A DNA stretch of 42,607 bases from an uncultured Bacteroidales bacterium (GCA_945833885.1 CAMAFY010000025.1:1-42607), one strand, 5' to 3'. Counted from the first letter of the stretch, positions 8,078-16,969 are shown. The notes: generated by a model from the sequence alone, not told the origin. Numbers and translations are program-made.

Positions 8078-8644
8078 CTAAGCCTGCTGCTCCTCCTCGC
8101 CCTCGACTACGAGTTTGATGAGTGCGAAGGCGGAATAATTGAGCATATCGAGGTAGTTTGCCGCCACTCCCTCGCTGACCAATGTCTGTCCTTGCAGGTC
8201 TTCAATCTGCTTGGTACGGAACACTTTCATGAGGATAAGGTCGGCATACGAACTGACGCGCATGGCTCTCCACGCCTCATCGTAGTCGTGGTTCTTGCGC
8301 AACATCAGCGCTAAAGCCTCCGCGGCATGCTTGTCGTAGAGTTCGGCGGCACGGTGGTCGCGGAGGTCATTCTCGTCGGTACCGTCGGAAACACCCAGTT
8401 CCAGTTGGATGAGTGCCATGATGGCATAGTTGATGATTCCGATGAACTCCGGCGTGATGCCTTCGTTGACCATCGCCTTGCCCTTGGTCTGCAAGGAGCG
8501 TATGCGGTTGGCCTTGATATAGATTTGGTCGGTAAGGCTGGTGGTGCGGAGTATGCGCCACGCTGTGCCGTAGTCGTGCATTTTTTTCACAAACACCTCA
8601 CGGCAGATGGCCATTACCTTCTCGAATTCTTCCTGTGTAGTCAT
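8078..8644 (-). CDS. DUF1599 protein with two tandem copies of the domain
   Basis: A 188-residue soluble protein that fits DUF1599, a family also described as a nucleotide-modification-associated domain. Two similar halves are visible: KMHDYGTAWRILRTTSLTD (about 21-39) with GIINYAIMALIQLEL (about 69-83), and KNHDYDEAWRAMRVSSYAD with DMLNYSAFALIKLVV. Each half has the HDY-x-x-AWR and LNY/INY motifs, so the protein is an internal duplication. The biochemical role is unknown. It is the first gene of the DUF1599, DoxX-like, tpiA run on the minus strand, and its leader region (8677-8780) has a -7 box and strong inverted repeats. Confidence 0.85.
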   Translation of the reverse strand: MTTQEEFEKVMAICREVFVKKMHDYGTAWRILRTTSLTDQIYIKANRIRSLQTKGKAMVNEGITPEFIGIINYAIMALIQLELGVSDGTDENDLRDHRAAELYDKHAAEALALMLRKNHDYDEAWRAMRVSSYADLILMKVFRTKQIEDLQGQTLVSEGVAANYLDMLNYSAFALIKLVVEGEEEQQA

Positions 8645-8676
8645 TGCTGACAGACTTGAAAGGGTTAGGGATTAAA

Positions 8677-8749
8677 GTCGGGGTTTTCCCGACGTTTTCA
8701 CGCGCGGCGTAAGAAAGGTTTTACGCCCGTCAGATCAAAAACGTCGGGA
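8677..8749 (-). promoter_or_regulatory. Leader with mutually exclusive hairpins
   Basis: Perfect 12-bp arms TCCCGACGTTTT (8687-8698) and AAAACGTCGGGA (8738-8749) enclose a smaller hairpin (GGCGTAA / TTACGCC, 8706-8712 and 8721-8727). The 8687-8698 arm can instead pair with GTCGGG at 8678-8683, forming a compact GTCGGG / CCCGAC hairpin. The segment falls between a -7-like box at 8773-8780 and the DUF1599 start. It could be a leader control element or simply stacked inverted repeats. Confidence 0.5.
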
Positions 8750-8772
8750 TTTTTCAACCCAAAGTAAGTGAA

Positions 8773-8780
8773 CAAAGTTA
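8773..8780 (-). promoter_or_regulatory. Candidate -7 box for the DUF1599 gene
   Basis: On the minus strand TAACTTTG matches TAnnTTTG. No good TTTG is found at 19-21 nt upstream, so only the -7 element is supported. The leader to the start codon at 8644 would be about 120 nt. Confidence 0.4.
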
Positions 8781-8854
8781 AACGTCTTCAATATTCAAGT
8801 GGGGTTGAATCATCCTTTATACTTCAAACGTTTGTTTTGCCCGCTTACACATCT

Positions 8855-10336
8855 TTAATAACTGCGTGCGATGACCACGCGTGCTACGGCAGGCTTTCCG
8901 GAAACCATGTCGACGCCCAGGTTGTCCTGACTGACGCCATAGGGCACACAGCGGATGGTGGCTTGGGTGTCCGCCTTGATCTGCGCCTCGGTCTCTGCCG
9001 TTCCGTCCCAGGGACAGAGGAAGAAACCGCCGTCCTTCACGCGCTCCTTGAACTCCTCGTAGTCGTTGCATTCGAAGATATTGGCGTCGAGACGCTCCTT
9101 TGCCTTGTTGTAAATGGCGGTCTGCATCTCCTCGAGGAGTGCCACGATGTGGTCCTCGATGCCCTCGAAGGGCAGGGTTTCCTTCTCCAAAGTGTCGCGG
9201 CGCATCACCTCGCAGGTACCGTTTTCGAGGTCACGTCCACCGACAACCACGCGAACGGGGACACCCTTGAGTTCGTAATCGGCAAACTTGAATCCGGGCC
9301 GCTTGTTGTCGGCGTTGTCGTATTTCACGCGGACGCCACGTGCTTCGAGGCGTTCTGCCAAAGCACCGAGCACGGTGTCGAACATTTCGATTTCTGGACC
9401 TTTGAAGATGGGCACGATGACCACCTGGAGGGGAGCCACATGAGGCGGCAGCACGAGTCCGTTGTCATCGCTGTGGGTCATGATGAGTGCGCCCATAAGA
9501 CGTGTGGAGACGCCCCAACTGGTAGCCCAGGCATACTCCTCCTTGTTCTCCTTGTTGACGAACTTGACGTCGAAGGCACGTCCGAAGTTCTGTCCGAGGA
9601 AGTGGCTTGTGCCGCTTTGCAGCGCCTTTCCGTCCTGCATCATCGCCTCGATGGTATAGGTGTCGAGGGCTCCGGCGAAGCGTTCCGTCTCGCTCTTCAC
9701 GCCGCGTACGACGGGAATGGCAAGGATGTCGCGGGCAAAGTCGGCATAGACATCGAGCATGAGTTTCGCACGTTCCTCGGCTTCCTCGCGTGTGGCATGG
9801 GCGGTGTGTCCCTCCTGCCAGAGGAATTCCGAGGTGCGGAGGAAGAGGCGGGTACGCATTTCCCAACGCATGACGTTGCACCACTGGTTGCAGAGGACGG
9901 GAAGGTCGCGCCAGGAGTGGATCCAGTTCTTATAAGTGTTCCAGATGATTGTCTCGGAAGTAGGACGGATGATGAGTTCCTCCTCGAGGCGTGCCGCAGG
10001 GTCGACGACGACTCCGGTATGCTCCTCGTTGGTCTTCAGACGATAGTGTGTGACGACGGCGCATTCCTTTGCGAAACCTTCCACATGCTCAGCCTCGCGG
10101 GAGAGATAACTCTTGGGGATGAGGAGGGGGAAGTATGCGTTTTTCACGCCGGTCTTCTTGAAGCGTAGGTCGAGTTCGTGCTGGAGGGTCTCCCAGATGG
10201 CATAGCCATAGGGCTTGATGACCATGCATCCTCGCACGTCAGACTGCTCGGCAAGGTCGGCTTTTACTACCAATTCATTGTACCAGCGCGAATAGTCGAC
10301 GCTGCGTTTGGTAAGGTCTTTGAGTTCTTTTGCCAT
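8855..10336 (-). CDS. proS: Prolyl-tRNA synthetase, archaeal/eukaryotic-type short form
   Basis: Charges tRNA-Pro with proline in the cytoplasm. The 493-residue length and lack of a long editing insertion fit the short form common in Bacteroidetes. Class II signatures are clear: the proline-pocket RPTSET at 124-129, and motif 2 around [20 protein letters not shown] at 157-176 followed by HTAHAT. The anticodon-binding domain follows ([25 protein letters not shown]), and a C-terminal zinc-domain-like tail ends in the aromatic VVIARSY. It is the last gene of the hpt, adk, obgE, pgeF, proS series, 142 nt after pgeF. Confidence 0.96.
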   Translation of the reverse strand: MAKELKDLTKRSVDYSRWYNELVVKADLAEQSDVRGCMVIKPYGYAIWETLQHELDLRFKKTGVKNAYFPLLIPKSYLSREAEHVEGFAKECAVVTHYRLKTNEEHTGVVVDPAARLEEELIIRPTSETIIWNTYKNWIHSWRDLPVLCNQWCNVMRWEMRTRLFLRTSEFLWQEGHTAHATREEAEERAKLMLDVYADFARDILAIPVVRGVKSETERFAGALDTYTIEAMMQDGKALQSGTSHFLGQNFGRAFDVKFVNKENKEEYAWATSWGVSTRLMGALIMTHSDDNGLVLPPHVAPLQVVIVPIFKGPEIEMFDTVLGALAERLEARGVRVKYDNADNKRPGFKFADYELKGVPVRVVVGGRDLENGTCEVMRRDTLEKETLPFEGIEDHIVALLEEMQTAIYNKAKERLDANIFECNDYEEFKERVKDGGFFLCPWDGTAETEAQIKADTQATIRCVPYGVSQDNLGVDMVSGKPAVARVVIARSY

Positions 10337-10478
10337 TTATCTTTTGTTCAATTAGAGTGCCGCGCCGTTTGGCGTCACGCCGCAGACACGCTTTTATGGT
10401 TTATTACCGTTTATTATGGGTCGGGCCATTACGGGTGTTTCCGTCGGGCCTTCTGTAAGTTTCCAAAAGTTTTTTCCG

Positions 10479-11255
10479 TCAGCGTGCGGGCTTCATGAGT
10501 ATTCCCGTGAAGATGCGTCCGGAATGTATGCCGAGCCTCCGCGCCGAAAAGAAGCGGTGATGTTCGGCAAAAGTGTCGATGCCTGCCGAACGAATGTTCC
10601 GCAATGGCACGCCCGCCTGTTCGAGTTGCCAGGCACAGGCGCCTTGCAGGTCGATGTGTGGTTTTGGCCATGCCCGTGAAAGGATGCAGGGAGGGAATCC
10701 GGCATCGAGGAAAGCCTCTACGACCTCCTCCCCGACCTCGAAACTTTCGAGTCCGATGCCCGGACCTATCACTGCCACGGTGCGGGTGGGGTCGGCGCCT
10801 GCGCGCTGCATGGCGCTGAGGGTTTTGGCGACGATGTGCTGCACTGCCCCACGCCATCCGGCATGCACGGCCGCCGCTATGCGGTTGCTCCCGTCGTAGA
10901 GGAGGACGGGGACGCAGTCGGCGGTGGAGACACCGATGCAAAGTCCCGGAAGGGTCGTCACCAGGGCGTCGGCATCGGGGAGGATGCTCTGCCGGAACTC
11001 TGGGAACACCTCGCCGAAGGTAGGGTCGATGACGAGTACGCGGTCGGAATGTATCTGGTGCGGGAGCAGAAGGCGCTCGTCGGGGATGCGCAGTTCCGCG
11101 CAGAGCATCCTGCGGCATTCCGCCACGTGTGCGGGATTGTCGCCGCAATAGTGCGTAATATTAAATGAGGAATAGGGGTCGTCGGGACAAACATCTCCGC
11201 GGAAGGTGGAGAATGCCCTCACGCCCTTTCCCAGGGGATATTCCAACAGCCTCAT
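10479..11255 (-). CDS. pgeF: Peptidoglycan editing factor / laccase-domain protein
   Basis: A 258-residue YfiH/PgeF-family protein. Family members act on purine nucleosides, and in E. coli the protein guards peptidoglycan precursor fidelity. The conserved metal-site pattern is present: LPHQIHSD, STADCVPVLLYD, AAVHAGWRGA and VIGPGIG. The length is usual. It starts 71 nt after the obgE stop on the same strand; hpt, adk, obgE, pgeF is an order I recall from Bacteroidetes, and the group is likely cotranscribed at least in part. Naming it a polyphenol oxidase, as older annotations do, is not supported here. Confidence 0.9.
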   Translation of the reverse strand: MRLLEYPLGKGVRAFSTFRGDVCPDDPYSSFNITHYCGDNPAHVAECRRMLCAELRIPDERLLLPHQIHSDRVLVIDPTFGEVFPEFRQSILPDADALVTTLPGLCIGVSTADCVPVLLYDGSNRIAAAVHAGWRGAVQHIVAKTLSAMQRAGADPTRTVAVIGPGIGLESFEVGEEVVEAFLDAGFPPCILSRAWPKPHIDLQGACAWQLEQAGVPLRNIRSAGIDTFAEHHRFFSARRLGIHSGRIFTGILMKPAR

Positions 11256-11326
11256 ACGATTCTGGTGGGGGTTAAGGATTTATCACCGTTGTTATAGGGT
11301 CATTCTGGCGGTATGTTCCGCCGTCA

Positions 11327-12613
11327 TCAGCGGTTCTGGGGCTCTTCGAGTTCCTCGATATCGTATTCCTCGAGGTCCTCAATCTCATATTCCTCGAGGT
11401 CCTCAATCTCCTCGGGATCAGCGGTTTCGGGTTCGCCGTCAGCCGTCTCCCCGAAGTTATCCAGGTCCTCGATGTCGTAGTCTTCGAGTTCGTCGAGTTC
11501 CTCCCCGTCAGCCTCGTCGTAATCGTCCGCCCAATCGGCGAAGTCCTGTCCGAACATTGCGACGTCGCGGTCGCGGTGTACGATGCTTCCGCCCTCGGCG
11601 ACGCTTTGCAGTTTGTTGCTCTCGCTGTTGAGTTCCTCCCAGACCATATCCTTGAGTTGCTGCATGTTCTTGCCGCTTACGGCGCTGATGAAGATGACGG
11701 GAAGGTCGTCGGGGAGGTCGTCGCTGAGCATTTCCTCAAGTTCGTCGTCGAGCAGGTCGCTCTTGGTGACGGCGAGAATGCGGTGCTTGTCGAGGAGTCC
11801 GGGATTGAAGTTCCCCACCTCGCGCAGCAGGAGTTCGTATTCCTTGCGGATGTTGTCCGTATCGCCGGGGACCATAAACAGGAGGAGGGAGTTGCGTTCG
11901 ATGTGGCGTAGGAAGCGGAGTCCGAGTCCCCGACCTTCCGAAGCGCCCTCGATGATGCCCGGAATGTCGGCGATGACGAAGGAGCGTCCGTCACGGTAAG
12001 GCACGATTCCGAGCGAGGGTTCCATGGTGGTGAAGGGATAGTTCGCAATCTTCGGACGGGCGTTGCTCATGGCACTCACGAGAGTGGACTTTCCGGCATT
12101 CGGAAGTCCTACGAGTCCGACGTCGGCAAGGAGTTTGAGTTCAAGGATGACCATCATCTCCTGCATGGGCTCTCCGGGCTGTGCGAAGCGTGGCGCCTGA
12201 CGGGTTGCCGTGGCGAAATGCTGGTTTCCGAGGCCTCCGCGTCCTCCGCGCAGGAGCATCACCACCTGTCCGTCCTCGACTACGTCGCAGATATACTTGC
12301 CGGTTTCGGCATCGTATGCCACGGTTCCCGGCGGAACGTCGATGTAGCGGTCCTCGCCCTTCGCTCCCGTGCTGCCGCATTTTCCGCCGTTCTCGCCGTT
12401 TCCGGCAAACACGTGGCGGTCATAGCGCAGATGGAGGAGGGTCCAGAAGTTGTGGTTTCCTCTCAGATAGACGTGTCCTCCGCGTCCGCCGTCGCCACCG
12501 TCAGGTCCGCCATTGGGTTGGTATTTGGCCCGATGCATGTGCATACTGCCTCGGCCGCCCTTTCCGGAGCGGCAATAGATCTTCACATAGTCGATGAAAT
12601 TGGTCTCTGCCAT
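11327..12613 (-). CDS. obgE: Obg-family GTPase
   Basis: A ribosome-associated GTPase that acts in late 50S assembly and stress signalling. The glycine-rich Obg fold fills residues 1-157, with many GG pairs. The G domain has G1 GLPNAGKST at 169-177, G3 DIPG at 216-219, G4 TKSD at 283-286 and G5 SAVSG at 310-314. In place of a conserved OCT domain it ends in a highly acidic tail (about residues 350-428) built from EEYEIEDL-like octapeptide repeats. The tail is encoded in part by a 24-bp tandem repeat (11364-11410), so its length could vary between strains. It follows adk by a 412-nt gap with no gene and precedes pgeF by 71 nt. Confidence 0.96.
   Translation of the reverse strand: MAETNFIDYVKIYCRSGKGGRGSMHMHRAKYQPNGGPDGGDGGRGGHVYLRGNHNFWTLLHLRYDRHVFAGNGENGGKCGSTGAKGEDRYIDVPPGTVAYDAETGKYICDVVEDGQVVMLLRGGRGGLGNQHFATATRQAPRFAQPGEPMQEMMVILELKLLADVGLVGLPNAGKSTLVSAMSNARPKIANYPFTTMEPSLGIVPYRDGRSFVIADIPGIIEGASEGRGLGLRFLRHIERNSLLLFMVPGDTDNIRKEYELLLREVGNFNPGLLDKHRILAVTKSDLLDDELEEMLSDDLPDDLPVIFISAVSGKNMQQLKDMVWEELNSESNKLQSVAEGGSIVHRDRDVAMFGQDFADWADDYDEADGEELDELEDYDIEDLDNFGETADGEPETADPEEIEDLEEYEIEDLEEYDIEELEEPQNR
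11364..11410. repeat. 24-bp in-frame tandem repeat in the obgE 3' end
   Basis: Two identical 23-bp copies (11364-11386 and 11388-11410, beginning TATTCCTCGAGGTCCTC) lie on a 24-bp step. The unit encodes eight residues, so copy-number change would keep the frame. Confidence 0.88.
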
Positions 12614-13025
12614 GTATTAAAGGTGGGTGAAAGAATCACCGTTATAAGGATTTCAGTATTGAAGTTGTTGGGATTTCAGTATTGAAATGTTGTGTCTGGG
12701 AGGAATGGGGTGCAGCGCTTTGAGGTGCCGTGCGCCGCAGGTCAGGAGGGGCAATGCCGCGTCCCCGGCAGGGGGTGGCGCGGGGCGGGCGCCGTCCACG
12801 GCGGAGGGGCGTCTGGCATATCTGCAAAATCCTTGCCATGCCGGCGCGGCGGCTCACGTCCGTTTTACGTCCAAAAGGCCCTGTCCGTTCCGTCCCCGTG
12901 GAATGTGAGGGCAAGGGAACGGACAGAACCCTCGGAAGTCTGTAGCGGCATGTGCTGTGAACACTGTGTTCCCGTCAAGGTGGAAGCCTGTTCATGCTCT
13001 GCCGTCTGGCGAAGCAGCGCCGGGA
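12614..13025. other. 412-bp gap between adk and obgE
   Basis: No convincing gene is seen. It holds a 16-bp direct repeat (GGATTTCAGTATTGAA at about 12649 and 12670) just upstream of obgE, a very GC-rich middle, and an 11-bp perfect inverted repeat (CTGTCCGTTCC at 12881-12891; complement at 12916-12926). On the minus strand the latter is followed by a weak T-rich stretch and might end adk transcripts. Confidence 0.6.
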
Positions 13026-13598
13026 TTACTGGGCGTCGAGATAGTCGCAGATGGCCTTCACCATCTCGTCCTTGTCGGGATGCTCGTTCCAATAGAATGC
13101 GGCACGTATGCCTTCCTTCTCGAACCATTCCGAGAGCGGAGCGGTCTGGGTGCGGTAAACCTCGAAACGCTTCTTGATGGTTTCCTCGTTGTCGTCGGCA
13201 CGACCCTGCTCGATGGCACGGTTGAGCAGACGGGCCATGAGGACATCCTCGGGAACGACGAGTTCGAGCATGACGCCCATTTCGTGGCCGCGCTCCTGAA
13301 GCATGGTCTTCAACGCCTCAGCCTGCGCGATGGTGCGGGGGAAACCGTCGAAGATGACACCGCTGCCGCCGCACTTGTCGTAGGTGGCTGCAAGGATGTC
13401 GATCATCAGGGAGTCGGGGATGAGTTGGCCGTTGTCGATGTATCCTTTGGCAATCTTGCCCAATTCCGTCCCCGCTTTGATTTCGCCGCGGAGGACGTCG
13501 CCCGTGGAGATGTGGCCGAGGCCGTACTTGCTGACGAGTTCCGCGCTATAAGTGCCCTTGCCGGAGCCGGGGGCACCGAAGATGATGATGTTTTTCAT
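13026..13598 (-). CDS. adk: Adenylate kinase, short form
   Basis: Interconverts ATP plus AMP with two ADP. The 190-residue enzyme has the P-loop GAPGSGKGT at residues 8-16, the AMP-binding ISTGDVLR and the FDGFPRT motif. The lid is the short type without the four-cysteine zinc insertion (RADDNEETIKKRFEVY), as in other Bacteroidetes. It lies between hpt and obgE on the same strand, 300 nt after hpt and 412 nt before obgE, so it may be a separate transcription unit. Confidence 0.97.
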   Translation of the reverse strand: MKNIIIFGAPGSGKGTYSAELVSKYGLGHISTGDVLRGEIKAGTELGKIAKGYIDNGQLIPDSLMIDILAATYDKCGGSGVIFDGFPRTIAQAEALKTMLQERGHEMGVMLELVVPEDVLMARLLNRAIEQGRADDNEETIKKRFEVYRTQTAPLSEWFEKEGIRAAFYWNEHPDKDEMVKAICDYLDAQ

Positions 13599-13898
13599 GG
13601 AGTATGTTTTGATAAGATTTTACGATGATAAGTAGGTTTTAGGGAGTTTGAGCAAGCCTTCGAGGTGGATTCGATGAATCACCACGGCAAATTTTGCTTG
13701 TCGTAAGCGTTGCGCGTTTGCCACCTTAAAGGTAAACGGTTCATCCTGCGCACCTACAGTACAGAGGTTTCGAAGGCGGTCCTCCCGCCAAACCCGCCGT
13801 GGGCTTTTGCAGGCGCCCGGATGACGGGGGCAGGTCCTGCGCCGAAAGCGGGGGCTCCGCCCCACCCCTGTTGCCGTGCCGTGCGGTTCCGTCCGCGC
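13599..13898. other. 300-bp gap between hpt and adk
   Basis: I see no gene or firm promoter here. The half next to hpt (13790-13898) is very GC-rich with several short inverted repeats (for example GGGGCTCCGCCCC near 13852). The half next to adk is AT-richer and should carry the adk promoter, but no TAnnTTTG match was found. Confidence 0.5.
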
Positions 13899-14453
13899 TT
13901 ACCCGACGGGCTCCGCCTCGGGGTCCACCACGTAGATGCTGGCGAGTCCGCGGCCGTAGCCGTCGTAGTCGAGGCCGTAGCCCACGATGAAATCGTTGGG
14001 GATGTTGAATCCGCAATAGTCGATGCTGAAGTCTCCCTTCACGTTCTCGGGCTTCGCCAGGAGCGTGCATACGCGCAAATCGGAGGGATTCTTCCGTCGC
14101 AGGGTCTTGAGGAGGTTGTCCATGGTGAATCCGGAGTCGATGATGTCCTCGATGATGATGACGGGCCGTCCTTCGATGTCCTCAGAGAGTCCGATGACCT
14201 CCTTGAGTTCGCCGGTGCTCGACATGCCGTCGTAACTGCGAACGCGGATGAAGGAGATGGTGAAGGGCGTGGTCATCCTGCGCGCCAGGTCGGCTGCGAA
14301 GACGAAGGAACCGTTGAGGACGACGAGGAGAAGTGGCTGGCGACCCTGGAAGTCGGCCGACATCTGTGCGCCTATCTCCGCCACACGGCGGGCAATCTCC
14401 TCCTCGGAGATGAATGATTTGAAGTAACGGTCTTTGACCAGAATTCTGTCCAT
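13899..14453 (-). CDS. hpt: Hypoxanthine phosphoribosyltransferase
   Basis: Salvages hypoxanthine (and probably guanine) with PRPP to make IMP or GMP. Key motifs are VLNGSFVFAADL, SYDGMSSTGELK (flexible loop), the PRPP-binding EDIIDSGFT at residues 102-110, and IPNDFIVGYGLDYDG near the C-terminus. I chose the ATG at 14453 (MDRILVKDRYF, 184 residues) over the one at 14474. Family members begin here, and a TAnnTTTG box at 14472-14479 would put the transcript start downstream of the longer start codon. It is the first gene of the hpt-adk-obgE-pgeF-proS series and diverges from rsmE. Confidence 0.95.
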   Translation of the reverse strand: MDRILVKDRYFKSFISEEEIARRVAEIGAQMSADFQGRQPLLLVVLNGSFVFAADLARRMTTPFTISFIRVRSYDGMSSTGELKEVIGLSEDIEGRPVIIIEDIIDSGFTMDNLLKTLRRKNPSDLRVCTLLAKPENVKGDFSIDYCGFNIPNDFIVGYGLDYDGYGRGLASIYVVDPEAEPVG

Positions 14454-14471
14454 AGTGGGGTTAATTTGTGG

Positions 14472-14479
14472 CAAATTTA
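14472..14479 (-). promoter_or_regulatory. -7 box for hpt
   Basis: TAAATTTG on the minus strand fits TAnnTTTG and lies 19 nt from the chosen hpt start. No clear -33 TTTG is visible. It overlaps the upstream alternative ATG of hpt and so argues for the shorter protein. Confidence 0.5.
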
Positions 14480-14548
14480 ACGATTTTTCCCATACATACT
14501 GATGATTTTATGAAAAATTCGTATTTTCGTGCACAAAACAACTGATTT

Positions 14549-15310
14549 ATGAAAGAACAACATCTATTTTATGCTCCCGAAATCGCAACGACGCATGCCC
14601 TGAACGGCGACGACGCCGCCCACGCGCTGAGGGTGCTGAGGATGAAAGAGGGCGACGAACTGTGGGCTACCGACGGCCGGGGGACTTTCTACGAGGGTAC
14701 CGCCCTGCCGGGGGGAAGCGGGAAACATCCGGAATGCTTCGTCGACATCCGGCACACCACGACATGGCAACGGCCGTGGCGGAGCGACATCCATCTGGCG
14801 GTGGCACCGACGAAGAACATCGACCGCATAGAATGGATGATGGAGAAGGCCACCGAGGTGGGGCTCGACGCCTTCCACCTCCTCTGCTGCGCCAATTCCG
14901 AACGCCGCGTGGTGAAGACGGAGAGGCTGGAGAAAATCGTCGTCTCGGCGATGAAGCAGAGCCACAAAGCGCTGAAGCCAAGCATCGGCGAACTGACGGA
15001 TTTCCGCAAATTCATCGCGCAACCGTTCGAGGGCGACAAGTTCATCGCCCACTGCTACTGCCAGAGCGACATCGGCGATGGGGAGAAGGCGTTCCTTTTC
15101 GACGTGGTACGCCCCGACGTCCCCACGCTGGTGCTCATCGGTCCCGAGGGCGATTTCAGCATCGACGAGGTGAAGGCTGCCGAAGCGGCGGGATTCCGCT
15201 CCATCTCGTTGGGCGAGAGCCGGTTACGCACGGAGACTGCCGCCCTTACCGCCGTCGTCCACACCTACCTGCGCAAGACGTGGGAGCCTAACTCCGCGGC
15301 AAACAGATAA
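14549..15310 (+). CDS. rsmE: 16S rRNA (uracil-1498-N3)-methyltransferase
   Basis: RsmE methylates U1498 of 16S rRNA using S-adenosylmethionine and has a SPOUT trefoil-knot fold. The 253-residue protein starts with a PUA-like domain (MKEQHLFYAPEI ... HALRVLRMKEGDEL). The knot motifs LIGPEGDFS and SLGESRLRTETAAL lie near the C-terminus, and EWMMEKATEVG is the usual helix following the first strand. It is on the plus strand, divergent from hpt with a 95-nt gap, and is followed by a 10-bp-period repeat array and the kinase-RapZ fusion gene 147 nt on. Confidence 0.95.
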   Translation: MKEQHLFYAPEIATTHALNGDDAAHALRVLRMKEGDELWATDGRGTFYEGTALPGGSGKHPECFVDIRHTTTWQRPWRSDIHLAVAPTKNIDRIEWMMEKATEVGLDAFHLLCCANSERRVVKTERLEKIVVSAMKQSHKALKPSIGELTDFRKFIAQPFEGDKFIAHCYCQSDIGDGEKAFLFDVVRPDVPTLVLIGPEGDFSIDEVKAAEAAGFRSISLGESRLRTETAALTAVVHTYLRKTWEPNSAANR

Positions 15311-15315
15311 AAAGC

Positions 15316-15428
15316 CCTCTAGGAAAGCCTAGGGGATCCTAGGGAATCCTAGAAAGCCTGGAAGCCTAAGAAAACCTAGGAAAGCCTAAGAAATCCTAGG
15401 AAAACCTAGGGAAGCCTATAAACCTCCC
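15316..15428. repeat. 10-bp-period CCTAGG array, copy 2
   Basis: About ten units (CCTAGGAAAG, CCTAGGGGAT, CCTAGGGAAT, a 9-nt and an 8-nt slip, then CCTAAGAAAA, CCTAGGAAAG, CCTAAGAAAT, CCTAGGAAAA, CCTAGGGAAG) fill the gap between rsmE and the fusion gene. It is clearly related to the array at 6489-6607 and in the same orientation on the plus strand. Confidence 0.9.
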
Positions 15429-15457
15429 CAAAAGATTACAACATCATTCCCCATATC

Positions 15458-16969
15458 ATGCAACAACTTATCTCACTCTATAAATCCACCTACGGATGTG
15501 CGCCGCTGAAAGTGGTGACGCTGGCGAAGGCCGGCAGCAACCGTCAGTATGTGCGGATGACGGCGGCAGGCGGAGAAATGCCGGAGAACGTCATCGGCGT
15601 CATCGGAACCGCCGTGGAGGAGAACCGCACTTTCATCTATCTGGCACGGCATTTCCACCATGCCGGGCTGCCGGTGCCGGAAATCCTTGCCGTCAGCGAC
15701 GACGGCAGCCGCTATCTGCAGACCGACCTCGGGACGACTTCCCTCTACGACGCCCTTGCACACGGACGGGGCTCGGAGGAGGGTTACAGCGAGACGGAGG
15801 AGGCCCTGCTGCGGAAAACCATCCGCCTGCTACCCCACGTGCAGGTGGAGGGGGCGCGGGATTTGGAGATGTCGTGCCTGCTCTCGCCGGAACAATTCAA
15901 CGTGCAGGCGGCGATGTTCGACCTCAACTATTTCAAATACTGCTTCCTCAGGACGACGGACCTGCCCGTGGACGAGGTTCGGCTCGAGACGGACTTCCTG
16001 GCGCTGGCGACCGACCTTGCGGATTGCGCGGGAGGACAGCAGACGTTTCTCTACCGCGACTTCCAGGCCCGCAACGTGATGCTGACGGACGGCAAGCCAC
16101 ATTTCATCGACTTCCAGGGCGGACAGATCGGACCGCTGCAATACGACGTGGCGTCGTTCCTCTGGCAGGCCTCGGCACGCTACCCGCAACGCCTACGCGA
16201 CATGCTCATCAATGAGTATCTCGACGAACTGGAAACACTGGTGAACGTCGACCGCGACGCCTTCCGCTGCCTGCTCATGCGCTTCGTACTCTTCCGCCTG
16301 TTGCAGGTGTTGGGGGCATACGGTCTGAGGGGATATTTCGAACGCAAGAAGTATTTCATCGACTCCATCCCGCATGCCCTGGCGAGCCTGCGGCGCCTGC
16401 TCTTCGAGGGTGTGGCAGACCCCTATCCGTGCCTGAAGGACACGTTGCAACGCCTGACGGAGATGCCACGCTTCAACACGCCATCGCCGAGCGTGCTGCG
16501 CCACAGCGCGGAAAGCAGCGGACAAAGCGCGCCGGCGGAGATGACGGAGCGGCAACCGCTGAAGGTGCGCATCTTCAGTTTCAGTTACAAGAAGGGGATT
16601 CCCGCCGACGAGAGCGGAAACGGCGGGGGCTACGTCTTCGACTGCCGCTCGACCCACAACCCCGGGCGCTACGAGCCCTACAAACAACTGACGGGAATGG
16701 ACGATGCGGTGATAAAGTTCCTCGAAGACGACGGTGAGATCCTGACCTTCCTCGATGCCGTCTACCATCTTGCCGACGCCCATTGCAAACGTTACATCGA
16801 GCGCGGCTTCACCGACCTGATGTTCTCCTTCGGATGCACCGGCGGCCAGCACCGCTCCGTCTATTGCGCCGAGCACCTCGCCGCTCACCTCAACGCGAAG
16901 TTCGGCATCGAAATCCGCCTCGTCCACCGCGAACAAAACGTCACCAAAACGCTGAAGGCGAAGGAATAA
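15458..16969 (+). CDS. AmgK-like sugar kinase fused to a RapZ C-terminal domain
   Basis: A 503-residue two-domain protein. Residues 1-340 fit the aminoglycoside phosphotransferase fold, with FLYRDFQARNVML (catalytic Asp201, Asn206) and HFIDFQGG (metal Asp218). Among that family it most resembles cell-wall sugar kinases (AmgK type, phosphorylating N-acetylmuramate or N-acetylglucosamine) rather than drug-resistance enzymes. Residues 368-500 fit the RapZ C-terminal domain, with FSFSYKKG, DCRSTHNPGRY and the phosphosugar-site motif GCTGGQHRSVY at 459-469. The N-terminal P-loop kinase of RapZ is absent. A Ser/Pro-rich linker (about 341-365) joins the halves. The inference is a kinase whose activity or partner is tuned by an amino-sugar phosphate. 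No MurU-like gene is beside it. A strong terminator follows. Confidence 0.85.
   Translation: MQQLISLYKSTYGCAPLKVVTLAKAGSNRQYVRMTAAGGEMPENVIGVIGTAVEENRTFIYLARHFHHAGLPVPEILAVSDDGSRYLQTDLGTTSLYDALAHGRGSEEGYSETEEALLRKTIRLLPHVQVEGARDLEMSCLLSPEQFNVQAAMFDLNYFKYCFLRTTDLPVDEVRLETDFLALATDLADCAGGQQTFLYRDFQARNVMLTDGKPHFIDFQGGQIGPLQYDVASFLWQASARYPQRLRDMLINEYLDELETLVNVDRDAFRCLLMRFVLFRLLQVLGAYGLRGYFERKKYFIDSIPHALASLRRLLFEGVADPYPCLKDTLQRLTEMPRFNTPSPSVLRHSAESSGQSAPAEMTERQPLKVRIFSFSYKKGIPADESGNGGGYVFDCRSTHNPGRYEPYKQLTGMDDAVIKFLEDDGEILTFLDAVYHLADAHCKRYIERGFTDLMFSFGCTGGQHRSVYCAEHLAAHLNAKFGIEIRLVHREQNVTKTLKAKE

Noticed and set aside
12687..12945. Arg/Gly-rich frames between adk and obgE
   Set aside because: They arise from a very GC-rich non-coding stretch; no frame has normal amino-acid composition.
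15458..16969. Aminoglycoside resistance gene
   Set aside because: The kinase domain has the phosphotransferase fold, but fusion to a RapZ domain and the location in a housekeeping context fit a sugar kinase better.
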